Shown here piece after piece: positions 36,501 to 44,614 of a stretch of 64,000 nt of DNA (positions within the stretch are counted from its first letter, which is position 1; every line of letters begins with the position of its first letter). Made by a program: the position numbers and the translations under genes. This DNA comes from Candidatus Abyssobacteria bacterium SURF_5 (GTDB taxonomy: Bacteria; Abyssobacteria; SURF-5), in assembly GCA_003598085.1 (NCBI GenBank), contig QZKU01000145.1, positions 12,610 to 76,609 of the forward strand. The letters are read 5' to 3'. The notes under the pieces are model-generated. The model saw only the letters and a list, made by a program, of their open reading frames with translations, was not told the DNA's origin and searched no databases.

Positions 36501-37021
36501 CGGTCGAGATGGTGGTTCTGTGCACGGCCATGGAACCGCGGCCGGACGCCCTGGAGGTGGCCAGAATCTTCGGCCTATCACTCAGCGCCGACGGCTTCTT
36601 CATGGAAGAACATCCGAAGCTCGAGCCGGTCTCGACCCCAACCTCCGGCGTCTTCCTCGCCGGCGCTTGCCAGGGTCCGAAGGACATAACTGATTCAGTC
36701 GCGCAGGCAAAAGCGGCCGCCAGCGAAGCGCAGGCGCTTTCCACCCTGGGGAAAGTGATCGTCCCGCCGATGATAAGCCATATCGACGAAGACATCTGCA
36801 TCGGCTGTCAAGTCTGCATCGGGTTGTGCCCGTACTCTGCGATCGAATTCGACGAATTCAAAAAGGTTAGCGTGGTGAATGAGGCTGTTTGTAAAGGATG
36901 CGGGAGCTGCGCCGCCTACTGCCCGAGCGGCGCCGCCGACATACGCCATTTCACCCAAAAACAGATTTTCGGTGAAATCGAGGGAATCCTCGTAGGAGCC
37001 AAGGAGACACGCGATGAGTAA
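33590..37021 (+). CDS. HdrA-type flavoprotein with an inserted NfnB/GltD-like NAD(P)H oxidoreductase module
   Basis: 1143 residues. The HdrA N-terminal domain (1-145) and FAD-binding motif VVGGGITGMQAS (about 152) are followed by a ferredoxin motif CTGCAECTKYCP (about 250). From about 295 to 760 a GltD/NfnB module is inserted. It contains CVQTCPAGTNVQGY, CPAPCEKECRRGEVDEPVSI, FAD motif IVGSGPAGLACAY, NAD(P) motif VIGGGAVAMDVAR and ending VFAGGEMYSGPSLV. A Cys-rich link (CLSCGVCCECKQCVPAC) returns to the HdrA C-terminal half. This ends with two ferredoxin motifs (CIGCQVCIGLCP, CKGCGSCAAYCP). It probably bifurcates or confurcates electrons between NAD(P)H, ferredoxin and the Hdr outlets. It overlaps mvhD by 8 bases. 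Confidence 0.88.
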   Translation: MSREFPLREERIGFYICHCGINIAFKVRCAEVAEYIGTLPGVAVSRDYLFMCSDPGQEIIEKDIRELDLTRVVVASCSPRMHEHTFRAACARAGLNPFRAFHHVCVREHVSWVTLDEDQATEKAKLLARAGIRRVRYQSDLFPKTFPVNPNTLVVGGGITGMQASLDVAKAGYKVYLVERQATIGGHMLQYDKTFPTMDCAACIGTPKMVAVGQNPNIEILSLSEVEEISGFVGNFKVKVRKHARYVKADKCTGCAECTKYCPIIVPNEWDVNTKQRNAVYRPFPQAVPITFAIDKKDRGPCVQTCPAGTNVQGYVTMIREGKYKEALKIIMENLPLPGVLGRVCPAPCEKECRRGEVDEPVSIRNLKRFAADQADWETLELPEIDMKPPEEKVAIVGSGPAGLACAYFLARKGYHPTVFEALPEVGGMLRAGIPDYRLPPEVLNREVNYIRRLGVEIKTNAPIGGETTIESLLANGFKAVFLSTGAHNEFKLGVEGEDAAGVLKGISFLRDVNFCANGEVGKKAVVIGGGAVAMDVARVARRKGASEVHVYCLEKRHEMPAWVEEIEAAEAEGIEIHNAWGVKRILTNDAKVKGIEFKRCTAVFDENKRFSPQYDDSETITENCNTVLVAIGQRPDLSCLNGSKDVQLTRRGLIAADPVTLQTSKPGVFAGGEMYSGPSLVVQAVATGKEAAISIERYLKSEDLVLDRPERPKGENWAPIPEDVQKAARAKMPELAPADRVNGFVEVETGFTEEQARAEAARCLSCGVCCECKQCVPACEAKAIDHDAKDEIVTLDVGSIILATGFDIMDPTPMQEYGYGKYRNVLTSLEFERLSNATGPTSGKILLRDPNDRWNHTRPPKSVAFLHCVGSRDKNYHDYCSRTCCMYALKMAHLVKDKCGHDTQVFNFYIDMRCFGKGQEEFYRRIQDEGVRMVRGKAVEVTDKAEDPSEEGMLIVRAEDSLIGKMLRVPVEMVVLCTAMEPRPDALEVARIFGLSLSADGFFMEEHPKLEPVSTPTSGVFLAGACQGPKDITDSVAQAKAAASEAQALSTLGKVIVPPMISHIDEDICIGCQVCIGLCPYSAIEFDEFKKVSVVNEAVCKGCGSCAAYCPSGAADIRHFTQKQIFGEIEGILVGAKETRDE

Positions 37022-37442
37022 GGAGTTCGAACCCACAATTGTTGCTTTCCTCTGCAACTGGTGCACGTTCACCGCTGCGGACCTCGCCGGCACGTCGCGC
37101 CTCAGTTATCCCGAGAACGTCAAGATAATCCGCATGATGTGCAGCGGCATGGTCGATCCGCTCTATGTTCTCAAAGCCTTCATGGAGGGGGCGGACGGCG
37201 TTTTCATCGGAGGATGCTGGCCCGGCGACTGCCATTATATCAACGGCAACCTGAAGGCGCGCCGGCGAGTGGCGTTGCTTACGGAAATTCTGAAGCAGTT
37301 CGGAATCGAGGAGGACAGGTTCTGGCTGCGCTGGGTTGCCGCCAGCGACGGCGTCATGTTCCAGGAGTTCTCCAAACAGATGACTGAAAAGCTCCGACAA
37401 ATGGGGCCGAGCCCGCTCAGTGTCAATCAAACAATCGCGTGA
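37014..37442 (+). CDS. MvhD/FlxD-type hydrogenase iron-sulfur subunit
   Basis: 142 residues matching the delta subunit that bridges HdrA to its electron donor. FLCNWCTFTAADLAG (about residue 10) supplies the first Cys pair, VKIIRMMCSGMVDP follows, and GCWPGDCHYINGN (about 71) is the family signature for the 2Fe-2S cluster. No selenocysteine codon is seen. In methanogens and in Flx-Hdr systems this subunit transfers electrons from hydrogenase or an NADH dehydrogenase to HdrA. No hydrogenase gene is present, so the NAD(P)H module of the neighbouring HdrA is the likely donor. Confidence 0.9.
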   Translation: MSKEFEPTIVAFLCNWCTFTAADLAGTSRLSYPENVKIIRMMCSGMVDPLYVLKAFMEGADGVFIGGCWPGDCHYINGNLKARRRVALLTEILKQFGIEEDRFWLRWVAASDGVMFQEFSKQMTEKLRQMGPSPLSVNQTIA

Positions 37443-37464
37443 GGATTCGCTGAGGAGAATTGAG

Positions 37465-38601
37465 ATGACGGAATACAGCAAACTGGTTGCTCAAGATGGT
37501 TCGATAAACAAATCGCTGGCCTCTTTTTTCAGGACCATGCTCGAGAAGAATGTCGTGGACGCCGTCCTCGTGCCGGCCCACCAGAATCCAAAGGGAGTCA
37601 TGCAGACGCTGATTACCGCCCCGGAAGCGCTCGATGCCGTTGACCCCTTCGCGCCTGTAGCGCCGACGAATTCGGCAAGACTCGTGACCCGGCTCACGAA
37701 CGTCCCCTCCGGGAGGCCGGTGGCGGTGGTGATGCGGTCGTGCGAGATACGGGCGCTCCTCGAACTGGTCAAACTCAAGCAGGCGAACGTCGACGACCTC
37801 CTTTTGATCGGAATTGACTGTCTCGGCAGATACGAAAATGCCGATTACTTGAAATACGAACAAGGCGGCGCCACGACCGAGGACTTCCTCAAAGCCGCTT
37901 GCGGAGACAAAGGAACCAAAAGCGCCGACGGGTTCGACGTTGCCGTCGCCTGCCGGATCTGCGAATATCCGGCGGCAGACAATGCGGATGTCCGCCTCTG
38001 CGTCATTGGCGCCTCTCCGGGCGAGGTCTTTGTCGAGTGGGCCACGGAGAAAGGGCTGAATGCACGCAAGGCGATGGGACTCGAAGCGGAAGCAGGCCCG
38101 GCCGGCCGCGACGCGGCGGTGCAACAGATCAAGAAAACGAGAACCGCGCAACGAGACAAGGTGTTCTCCGATATGTATGAGCACGTCGGGAGCATGGAGA
38201 AGCTGCGGGATCATCTGGCTGGTTGCATAAATTGCTATAACTGCCGCGCGGCCTGCCCCGTCTGTTATTGCAAAGAATGCGTCTTCGTCACCGATACCTT
38301 CCGCCACCCCGGCGACCAATACCTCTCATGGGGCGATAAGCGCGGCTTCATGAAGATGCCAACCGAGACAGTGCTGTTCCACCTGACTCGCATGACTCAC
38401 ATGAGCGCGCTGTGCGTGGGCTGCGGCCAGTGCTCGAGCGCGTGCCCGAATGATATCCATGTGACCGAGCTTTTCAGGTCGGTCGCCAACAGGACTCAGG
38501 CCAGATTCGACTACCATCCGGGCAGATCGCTCGATGAGCCTCAGCCGCTGGCGGTGTTCTATGCGGAAGAGCTTACGGAAGTAACCGGACAAGTTAAGTA
38601 G
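37465..38601 (+). CDS. FrhB/FdhB-like Fe-S protein of the Hdr complex
   Basis: 378 residues. The first 250 resemble the F420-hydrogenase/formate-dehydrogenase beta-subunit fold (VAVVMRSCEIRALLELVKL, then LIGIDCLG). CINCYNCRAACPVCYCKEC (about 254) and CVGCGQCSSACP (about 316) supply two 4Fe-4S clusters. Proteins of this type accompany HdrA and MvhD in bacteria and are thought to bring in electrons from a pyridine nucleotide, ferredoxin or formate dehydrogenase. The start at 37465 (after TGAGGAGAATTGAG) avoids the overlap implied by ATG 37420. Confidence 0.8.
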   Translation: MTEYSKLVAQDGSINKSLASFFRTMLEKNVVDAVLVPAHQNPKGVMQTLITAPEALDAVDPFAPVAPTNSARLVTRLTNVPSGRPVAVVMRSCEIRALLELVKLKQANVDDLLLIGIDCLGRYENADYLKYEQGGATTEDFLKAACGDKGTKSADGFDVAVACRICEYPAADNADVRLCVIGASPGEVFVEWATEKGLNARKAMGLEAEAGPAGRDAAVQQIKKTRTAQRDKVFSDMYEHVGSMEKLRDHLAGCINCYNCRAACPVCYCKECVFVTDTFRHPGDQYLSWGDKRGFMKMPTETVLFHLTRMTHMSALCVGCGQCSSACPNDIHVTELFRSVANRTQARFDYHPGRSLDEPQPLAVFYAEELTEVTGQVK

Positions 38602-38610
38602 GAGAAACCA

Positions 38611-41600
38611 ATGACTGAGGAAAACGCTGTCGGAACAGTGCTCGTCGTGGGCGCCGGCATCGCCGGAATCAAATCCGCCCTCGAATTGGCCGAGACGGGT
38701 TATAAAGTTATCCTTACCGACAATTCGCCTTCTGTCGGCGGCATCCTGCAAAAGCTCGACCATCAGTTCCCAACCGACCACTGCGGAATGTGCAGGATGC
38801 TGCCGCTGGTCGGACGCGAACACGCGTCGCAGCACTGCATGCGCAAAAGCCTGTTCCATGACAACATCGAGATTCTTCCGTTCACCGAGATCACATCCGT
38901 TAAAGGAGACGCAGGCGCCTACACAGTGGAGCTGCTCAGACGGGCGCGGCATGTCAATACCGATATCTGCAACGGACTCGGCAAGTGCATCGACGTGTGC
39001 CCGGTGGAAGCGCCCGACGAATTCAATCAGGGCCTTACCCGGCGCAAAGCCATCTACAAGCCTGTCCCTCATAATGTCCCCCAAATGCTGCTCATAGATA
39101 TGCAAGCCTGCACCAGGTGCGGCGAGTGCGTGAAGGCGTGTCCGGTGAACGCGATCGACCTGGAGGCGCAGGACGAAGCGAGCCTGGTCGAGGTGAATGC
39201 AATAATACTCGCGGCCGGCGCGACTCTCTATGATCCCGCCACAGATGATGACGCGAAAGCATATGCGGTCTCGCCCGACGTCGTCAGCTCGTTGGCCTTC
39301 GAGCGCATCTTGAGCGGATCGGGCCTCTACGACGGGACGATCCGCCGCCCGTCGGATGGCAAGCCCGCCAAACGCATTGCCTGGATTCAATGCGTCGGCT
39401 CCCGCAACCGCAGGAAGGGCCGAGATTATTGCTCGTCCATTTGCTGCATGTTCGCGCTCAAAGAGGCGGTGCTCGCCCATGAAAAGGGAGGGCCGGACAC
39501 CGAGACAACCATCTTTTACATGGATATGCGCACCTTCGGGAAGGAGTTTTATCAGTACCGCGAGCGGGCCGAACGCGAATACGGCGTGCGCCTTGTTCGC
39601 TGCCGCGTTCAGAGCGTGTTGCGGGAGGCCGACGGCTCGCTGCTGGTCCGATACCTCGATCAGAAAACCGGAGAATTTGTCGAAGACTCCTATGACATGG
39701 TGGTGCTTTCGACCGGTCAGGCGCCTTTCGAAGACCATCGCAGGCTCGCCGAATTGCTCGGCTTGGATCGCGCGCCCTCGGGACTGCTCCCCCTGCTCGA
39801 CTTCGAGAAAGTGAAGCTGGTGAAGCCGGGAATCTTTATCTGCGGCTCGCTGATGGGGCTCACCGACATCAGCGAGGCCATCACCAGCGGGATCGCAGCG
39901 GCAGGTGAAACATCGAAAATGCTTCTTGCCTCCGGGATCAAAAGGCTGGAAGACGAGCCGGCTCCGGAACGGCCGGTGGACAAACAGGCTCCGCTTGTAT
40001 CGGTCGTTCTGTGCAGTTGTAAAGGAGTCAAGGCGCCCGAAGGGCTCGACCTCGAGCCGCTGATCTCGACCATCAAGAAATATCCCGGAGTGGGTGAAGC
40101 TCATCTCGTGGAGGCGCTGTGCCGGGAAGAGGGAGAGCAGGAGCTTAAGGAAATCCTCGAGCAGACAAAATGCAACCGGCTCATCATCGGAGCCTGCCTC
40201 CCGTACGTGTACCGGCAGCGGTTCAGGAAGCTGGCTCAAACCGCAGGTTTCAATCCGGCCCTGGTGGAGATATTTGATCTGTTGAGCGCGGCGAGACATG
40301 GCCTGCCGGAGACAAACGGGACCGATTGGGTGCAGTTGGCTTTAGAGGAAATGAGCGCGCTGCTCGAAAAACTTAAGCTGGCGCAGGCGCTTCACTCTCA
40401 TGCTCTGCCCATCCATCAGACGGCGCTCGTGGTCGGCGGCGGCGTCGCAGGTATGCGAGCCGCCCTCTCCCTTGCCGATCGAGGGATCAAAACACACCTG
40501 GTGGAAAAATCCGACCGGCTCGGCGGGCATGCGGCCAATGGATTGCATTACACGATTGACGGATTAGACCCCGCCGGCCTGGTCTCCGAACTGAACCGGA
40601 AAATCGAGGAGCAGCGGAACCTGACAGTCCATTTGAACAGCGAGATTATTGGCTCCAAGGGTGCGCTCGGACGCTTCACTACCGAAATCCGCAGCAGCGA
40701 CAGCAACCAAAAACTCGAGCACGGCGCGGTGATCATAGCCACCGGCGGTCATGAAGCCAAAACCACTGAATACGCCTACGGCCAGAGCGAGCGCGTTGTG
40801 ACCCAGGTTGAACTGGAGGAGCGACTGACAGCCGGGGAACTCGATGCGGCAACTCTGGAGAACGTGGTGATGATTCAATGCGTCGGCTCGCGGGAGAAAG
40901 GCGCGCGCGAGTACTGCAGCCGCATCTGCTGCGCGGCCGCATTGAAGAACGCATTCAAGATCCTTGAGAAGAATCCTGCGGCCCGCATCTACATCCTCAA
41001 TCGGGACATGATGACCTACGGCTTCCTCGAGAAATACTATACCAGGGCGCGAGGCGAAGGGATCATGTTCATCAATTATGAACTCGATCAGAAGCCGCAG
41101 GTGGAGATCGTTGACGACAAGCCGCTCGTGAAATTCACCGATCCGGTCCTCCAGATGCCGCTCGAGGTGACCGCCGATCTGCTGGCGCTCGCCACCGGCA
41201 TACAGCCCCCTTCATCCAACGAACAGCTTGCCCAAAGCTTCGGCTTGCCGCTCACGTCGGAAGGCTTCTTTCAGGAGGCCGATTCGAAATGGCGGCCGGT
41301 CGAATTCAAGAAGCTGGGCGTCTTTCTCGCGGGCACGGCGCACAGCCCGCTGCCACTGAACGAATCGCTCATGCAGGCTGAGGCCGCGGCGCAGAAAGCC
41401 TACGCCCATATCTCCCGACGCACGATTCAAACGGCACGAGCCGTATCCAAAGTGCACGACGCCATCTGCGCCCGCTGCCAAATATGCGTGGAAATCTGCC
41501 CGTACAATGCGCGCGCGTTTGATCCTGAACAGAACTGCATCGTCGTCGACTCGGCAGCATGCCAGGCCTGCGGCCTGTGCGCGGTCGCTTGCCCGAACAA

Positions 41601-41712
41601 AGCCGCGGAAGTGCAGGGCTGGAGCGAGAAACAGACGCTGGCGATAATCGACGCGAAGCTGAGAAGCACCGGCCATTCGCGGCGGCGGGCCGGCAAGGAG
41701 GTAACAACGTGA
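38611..41712 (+). CDS. Tandem HdrA-HdrA fusion flavoprotein
   Basis: 1033 residues containing two HdrA units. Unit 1 (about 1-450) has FAD motif VVGAGIAGIKSA, the HdrA cysteine region HCGMCRM, and two ferredoxin sites. The first site, CNGLGKCIDVCP, lacks its second Cys (Leu instead). The second, CTRCGECVKACP, is complete. Unit 2 (about 465-1033) repeats the HdrA N-terminal domain (VVLCSCKGV), a second FAD motif VVGGGVAGMRAA, and ends with CARCQICVEICP and CQACGLCAVACP. CVGSR...YCS..CC segments occur in both. A two-flavin HdrA allows bifurcation within one chain. The downstream hdrC overlaps by four bases. Confidence 0.87.
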   Translation: MTEENAVGTVLVVGAGIAGIKSALELAETGYKVILTDNSPSVGGILQKLDHQFPTDHCGMCRMLPLVGREHASQHCMRKSLFHDNIEILPFTEITSVKGDAGAYTVELLRRARHVNTDICNGLGKCIDVCPVEAPDEFNQGLTRRKAIYKPVPHNVPQMLLIDMQACTRCGECVKACPVNAIDLEAQDEASLVEVNAIILAAGATLYDPATDDDAKAYAVSPDVVSSLAFERILSGSGLYDGTIRRPSDGKPAKRIAWIQCVGSRNRRKGRDYCSSICCMFALKEAVLAHEKGGPDTETTIFYMDMRTFGKEFYQYRERAEREYGVRLVRCRVQSVLREADGSLLVRYLDQKTGEFVEDSYDMVVLSTGQAPFEDHRRLAELLGLDRAPSGLLPLLDFEKVKLVKPGIFICGSLMGLTDISEAITSGIAAAGETSKMLLASGIKRLEDEPAPERPVDKQAPLVSVVLCSCKGVKAPEGLDLEPLISTIKKYPGVGEAHLVEALCREEGEQELKEILEQTKCNRLIIGACLPYVYRQRFRKLAQTAGFNPALVEIFDLLSAARHGLPETNGTDWVQLALEEMSALLEKLKLAQALHSHALPIHQTALVVGGGVAGMRAALSLADRGIKTHLVEKSDRLGGHAANGLHYTIDGLDPAGLVSELNRKIEEQRNLTVHLNSEIIGSKGALGRFTTEIRSSDSNQKLEHGAVIIATGGHEAKTTEYAYGQSERVVTQVELEERLTAGELDAATLENVVMIQCVGSREKGAREYCSRICCAAALKNAFKILEKNPAARIYILNRDMMTYGFLEKYYTRARGEGIMFINYELDQKPQVEIVDDKPLVKFTDPVLQMPLEVTADLLALATGIQPPSSNEQLAQSFGLPLTSEGFFQEADSKWRPVEFKKLGVFLAGTAHSPLPLNESLMQAEAAAQKAYAHISRRTIQTARAVSKVHDAICARCQICVEICPYNARAFDPEQNCIVVDSAACQACGLCAVACPNKAAEVQGWSEKQTLAIIDAKLRSTGHSRRRAGKEVTT

Positions 41713-42218
41713 CTGATCTTGCGACAGCGAATAAGGACCTGTGGCGGGACGTCTTCGACAGCGAAGACCTGCGCTATTGCTTCAATTGCAGCACCTGCAT
41801 CTCCGGCTGTCCCGCATCCAATGCGAACCCGCCGCTTCTGATCAGGAGCCTTGTTCGCATGGTAATCCTCGGGCTGGAAGACGAATTGCTCGAGCAGGAC
41901 ACGCCGTGGACCTGTGTCACCTGTTCGCGGTGCGAGGAGTTCTGTCCCATGGATGTGAAACCGTTTGAGCTGTGCCTCGCGGTGCGCCGGTGGCAAAGCC
42001 GCAACGACGAGACGCGCATCCCGCCGTCGATCGTCGAGATTTACAGCCGGGGCTACACGCAGGCGGTGGAACGAAACACTGAACAGAGAAAATCACTCGG
42101 TTTGCCCGAAAAACTGCCGGTAATCACCGAATATCCGGAACTGCTGGAAAAGTTCCGGCAAATGCTCATGCAAACCAAGGTGATCAGCGATAACGCCTAT
42201 ATGTTCGAAGGGGTGTGA
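41709..42218 (+). CDS. hdrC: HdrC-like subunit
   Basis: 169 residues from a GTG that follows AAGGAGG and overlaps the stop of the preceding gene (GTGA). Two 4Fe-4S motifs, CFNCSTCISGCP (about residue 24) and CVTCSRCEEFCP (about 70), with helical surroundings, match HdrC. This subunit wires HdrA to the catalytic HdrB. The C-terminus runs to within one base of hdrB. Confidence 0.9.
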   Translation: MTDLATANKDLWRDVFDSEDLRYCFNCSTCISGCPASNANPPLLIRSLVRMVILGLEDELLEQDTPWTCVTCSRCEEFCPMDVKPFELCLAVRRWQSRNDETRIPPSIVEIYSRGYTQAVERNTEQRKSLGLPEKLPVITEYPELLEKFRQMLMQTKVISDNAYMFEGV

Positions 42219-42219
42219 A

Positions 42220-43098
42220 ATGGAATTCGGACTCTTTCTCGGATGTAATACCCCCGCAATCAGGCCGGACGTCGAGCGCGCAATCCGGCTCACCATGCCG
42301 AAGCTCGGAGTCGATCTGATAGACCTCGAGGGCTACGTCTGCTGCCCGGCTTTCGGCACGTTTCCCTCAGCCGATGAAGACTCCCACCTGGCGGTCAGCG
42401 GTTGGAATCTCTCGCTCGCCGAGCAGAAGGGGCTCGATCTGCTGGTCGAATGCGGCTCGTGCTACAGCTCATTGCGGATGGGGAGGGAACACATCCTCCA
42501 TGATGAAAAGAAAAGGGCGCGCGTGAACGAACTGCTGCAGCCGGTGGGGAGGACGGTCGAGGGCAAAACGAAGGTGCGCCATATCAGCGACGTTCTCTAC
42601 AACGACGTAGGCCTGGAGAAGATCGCCGCCAGCATCGACAAGAAACTCGAAGGATTGCACGCCGTCGTGCAATACCCCTGCCACACTCTGTTTCCCAGCG
42701 AACACGTGGGTTTTGACAGCCCGCCGGCGCGGCCCCATATCATGCGTGACCTCGTCGAGGCGCTGGGAGCGAAAGTCGACGCCTTCAGCCGCGAGTACCA
42801 ATGCTGCGGCGGCGCTGGCGGCTTCCATGGAACTTCTTCCGCTGAAGCGCGCGCTTTTGCGCAAAGCAAATTCGACGCCATTAAAAAAGAGACGCAGGCG
42901 GATTTTATTGTCGTCTCCTGCATTACCTGCCTCATGTTCCTCGATAATGTTCAAAAAGAGTTGAATGAAGGCAACGGTAAATACAATCTTCCCGTTTTTG
43001 ATTACAACCAGATACTGGCGCTCTGCATGGGCTTCGATCCGAAACAGGTGGCTCCCATCTGCAGCGTTCCAAGAGACACAATCATTAGCAGGCTCTGA
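42220..43098 (+). CDS. hdrB: HdrB-like catalytic subunit
   Basis: 292 residues with two CCG domains. The first reads LGCNTP, GYVCCPAFG, ECGSCYSS. The second reads QYPCHTLF, YQCCGGAGGFHG, SCITCLMF. These cysteines hold the noncubane Fe-S clusters of the HdrB family. The physiological acceptor could be a disulfide, but CoM-S-S-CoB is not expected in a bacterium. Sulfur compounds, a thiol cofactor or a protein partner are alternatives. It is the last structural gene of the complex. A perfect hairpin covers its stop codon. Confidence 0.9.
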   Translation: MEFGLFLGCNTPAIRPDVERAIRLTMPKLGVDLIDLEGYVCCPAFGTFPSADEDSHLAVSGWNLSLAEQKGLDLLVECGSCYSSLRMGREHILHDEKKRARVNELLQPVGRTVEGKTKVRHISDVLYNDVGLEKIAASIDKKLEGLHAVVQYPCHTLFPSEHVGFDSPPARPHIMRDLVEALGAKVDAFSREYQCCGGAGGFHGTSSAEARAFAQSKFDAIKKETQADFIVVSCITCLMFLDNVQKELNEGNGKYNLPVFDYNQILALCMGFDPKQVAPICSVPRDTIISRL

Positions 43099-43106
43099 AG
43101 CCTGCT
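43087..43106 (+). other. Hairpin over the hdrB stop codon
   Basis: AGCAGGCT pairs with AGCCTGCT around a CTGA loop that includes the stop codon. No T-run follows, so it is more likely an RNA-processing or attenuation element separating hdrB from the regulators than a full terminator. Confidence 0.45.
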
Positions 43107-43131
43107 TGAGATTCATGGGAAACGTGATTTT

Positions 43132-44598
43132 ATGGTTGAAAGAGATTTTACGCAGTGGCTTCACGCCGAGCTTTTTGATCGGGTCCCGAGCAACGTCGCG
43201 ATAATTAATCGAAAGTATCACATCATCGATGCCAACCAAAACTTCTCCGCCGAGTTCGGTGAGTGGAACGGCAAGTTCTGCTATGAGGTTTTCAGGGGAC
43301 GCAAGACTCCGTGCCTCTCCTGCAAGGCGGACTTGACGTTCGCCGACGGCAAGGGGCGCGTGAGCGAAGAGCGGCGCCTGAACCGCAACGGCAAATATTC
43401 CTACTATGTCGTATATTTTGAGCCGATCAAGAACAGCGCGGGCGACATCCTGTACGTGATCGAGATGTCCTCCGATATCACCGAGACGCGCCTGCTCCAG
43501 AGAGAGCACGACATCATCTTTGACCGCGTCCCCTGTTATGTGGCCGTCATCGACAACGACATGACAATCTCCCGCAACAACGAGCTGTTCCGCAAGACCT
43601 TCGGCGAATCCATCGGGAGAAAATGCTATGATATCTATCAGCACCGATCCGAGCCGTGCGAGGATTGCCCCGCCATGCAAACATTCACCGACGGTCAGAC
43701 GCACGTCGCCAGCAAAACGGGTTTGGATAAAACCGGCCAGCCGGTTTATTATCACGTGACCACTGCTCCTCTCTCGCGGGAAGGTCGTGAGCCTTCGCAC
43801 GTGATCGAAATGGCCCTGGACATCACCGAGGTAAAGCAACTGGAACGGGAAGTGCTCGAGGCCGAGCGGCTCGCGGCGGTCGGAGAGACAGTGGCCGGCC
43901 TGGCGCATGGCATAAAAAACGTGCTCCAGGGCCTCGAGGGCGGCGTCTACGTGCTGAAGACCGCCATGGAAACCGATGACAAGGACCTCACAGGGCAAGG
44001 CTGGGACATGCTGGAGGAAAATGTCGACCGCATCAGCGCCTACGTGAAAGACTTCCTGAATTTCGCCAAAGGACACGCGCCGCACGTGGAGCGGGTCGAT
44101 CCGGTGCAGGTGGCAAAAGCGGTTTATGACCTCTACAAGGATGTGGCCGACCGGAGCGGCGTAAAGCTGCTGTTCGACCCTCAGGAAGGCATCGATCCCG
44201 CCAACCTCGACCACGAAGGTATTCACGTGTGCCTCTCGAACCTGATCTCCAACGCCGTCGACGCCTGTGAAATGAGCGACAATCCGCATTGCGAGGTTCG
44301 GCTCTCGGTGTTCGAGCGAAACGGCAGTCTGATCTATGAGGTCGCCGACGACGGCTGCGGAATGGACTACGAAGTCAAAAAAAAGGTGTTTACGACCTTC
44401 TTTTCCACCAAAGGAACCGCCAGGGGAACGGGTCTGGGATTGCTCGTCACCCGCAGGATCACCCAGCAGCACGGGGGGAAGGTCGTCTTCGAATCAATCG
44501 AGGGTGAAGGCTCCATTTTCCGACTGAAGTTCCCGCGAAATCGGCTGCCCGAATTGTCCCAGCCGCAGCCGGACAACGGGGAAGCCGCTGATCAATGA
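43132..44598 (+). CDS. Soluble PAS-PAS histidine kinase with CxxC motifs
   Basis: 488 residues without membrane segments. There are two PAS domains (about 12-115 and 128-235). Each contains a conserved Cys followed by a PCxxC motif at the same place: C50, C61, C64 (FCYEV, TPCLSCK) and C165, C176, C179 (KCYDI, EPCEDCP). These may bind a metal or sense redox state. HisKA has His259 in GLAHGIKNVLQGL. HATPase_c shows NLISNAVDA, DDGCGMD, FFSTK and GTGLGLLV. It is encoded right after hdrB and before a receiver gene, so it probably senses the redox state relevant to the Hdr complex. Confidence 0.87.
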   Translation: MVERDFTQWLHAELFDRVPSNVAIINRKYHIIDANQNFSAEFGEWNGKFCYEVFRGRKTPCLSCKADLTFADGKGRVSEERRLNRNGKYSYYVVYFEPIKNSAGDILYVIEMSSDITETRLLQREHDIIFDRVPCYVAVIDNDMTISRNNELFRKTFGESIGRKCYDIYQHRSEPCEDCPAMQTFTDGQTHVASKTGLDKTGQPVYYHVTTAPLSREGREPSHVIEMALDITEVKQLEREVLEAERLAAVGETVAGLAHGIKNVLQGLEGGVYVLKTAMETDDKDLTGQGWDMLEENVDRISAYVKDFLNFAKGHAPHVERVDPVQVAKAVYDLYKDVADRSGVKLLFDPQEGIDPANLDHEGIHVCLSNLISNAVDACEMSDNPHCEVRLSVFERNGSLIYEVADDGCGMDYEVKKKVFTTFFSTKGTARGTGLGLLVTRRITQQHGGKVVFESIEGEGSIFRLKFPRNRLPELSQPQPDNGEAADQ

Positions 44599-44614
44599 AA
44601 AGGAGGGTATGCCG

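Noticed and set aside
37014-37442. Selenocysteine in the MvhD subunit or HdrA proteins
   Set aside because: All cluster cysteines are TGC/TGT codons and no in-frame TGA interrupts these genes.
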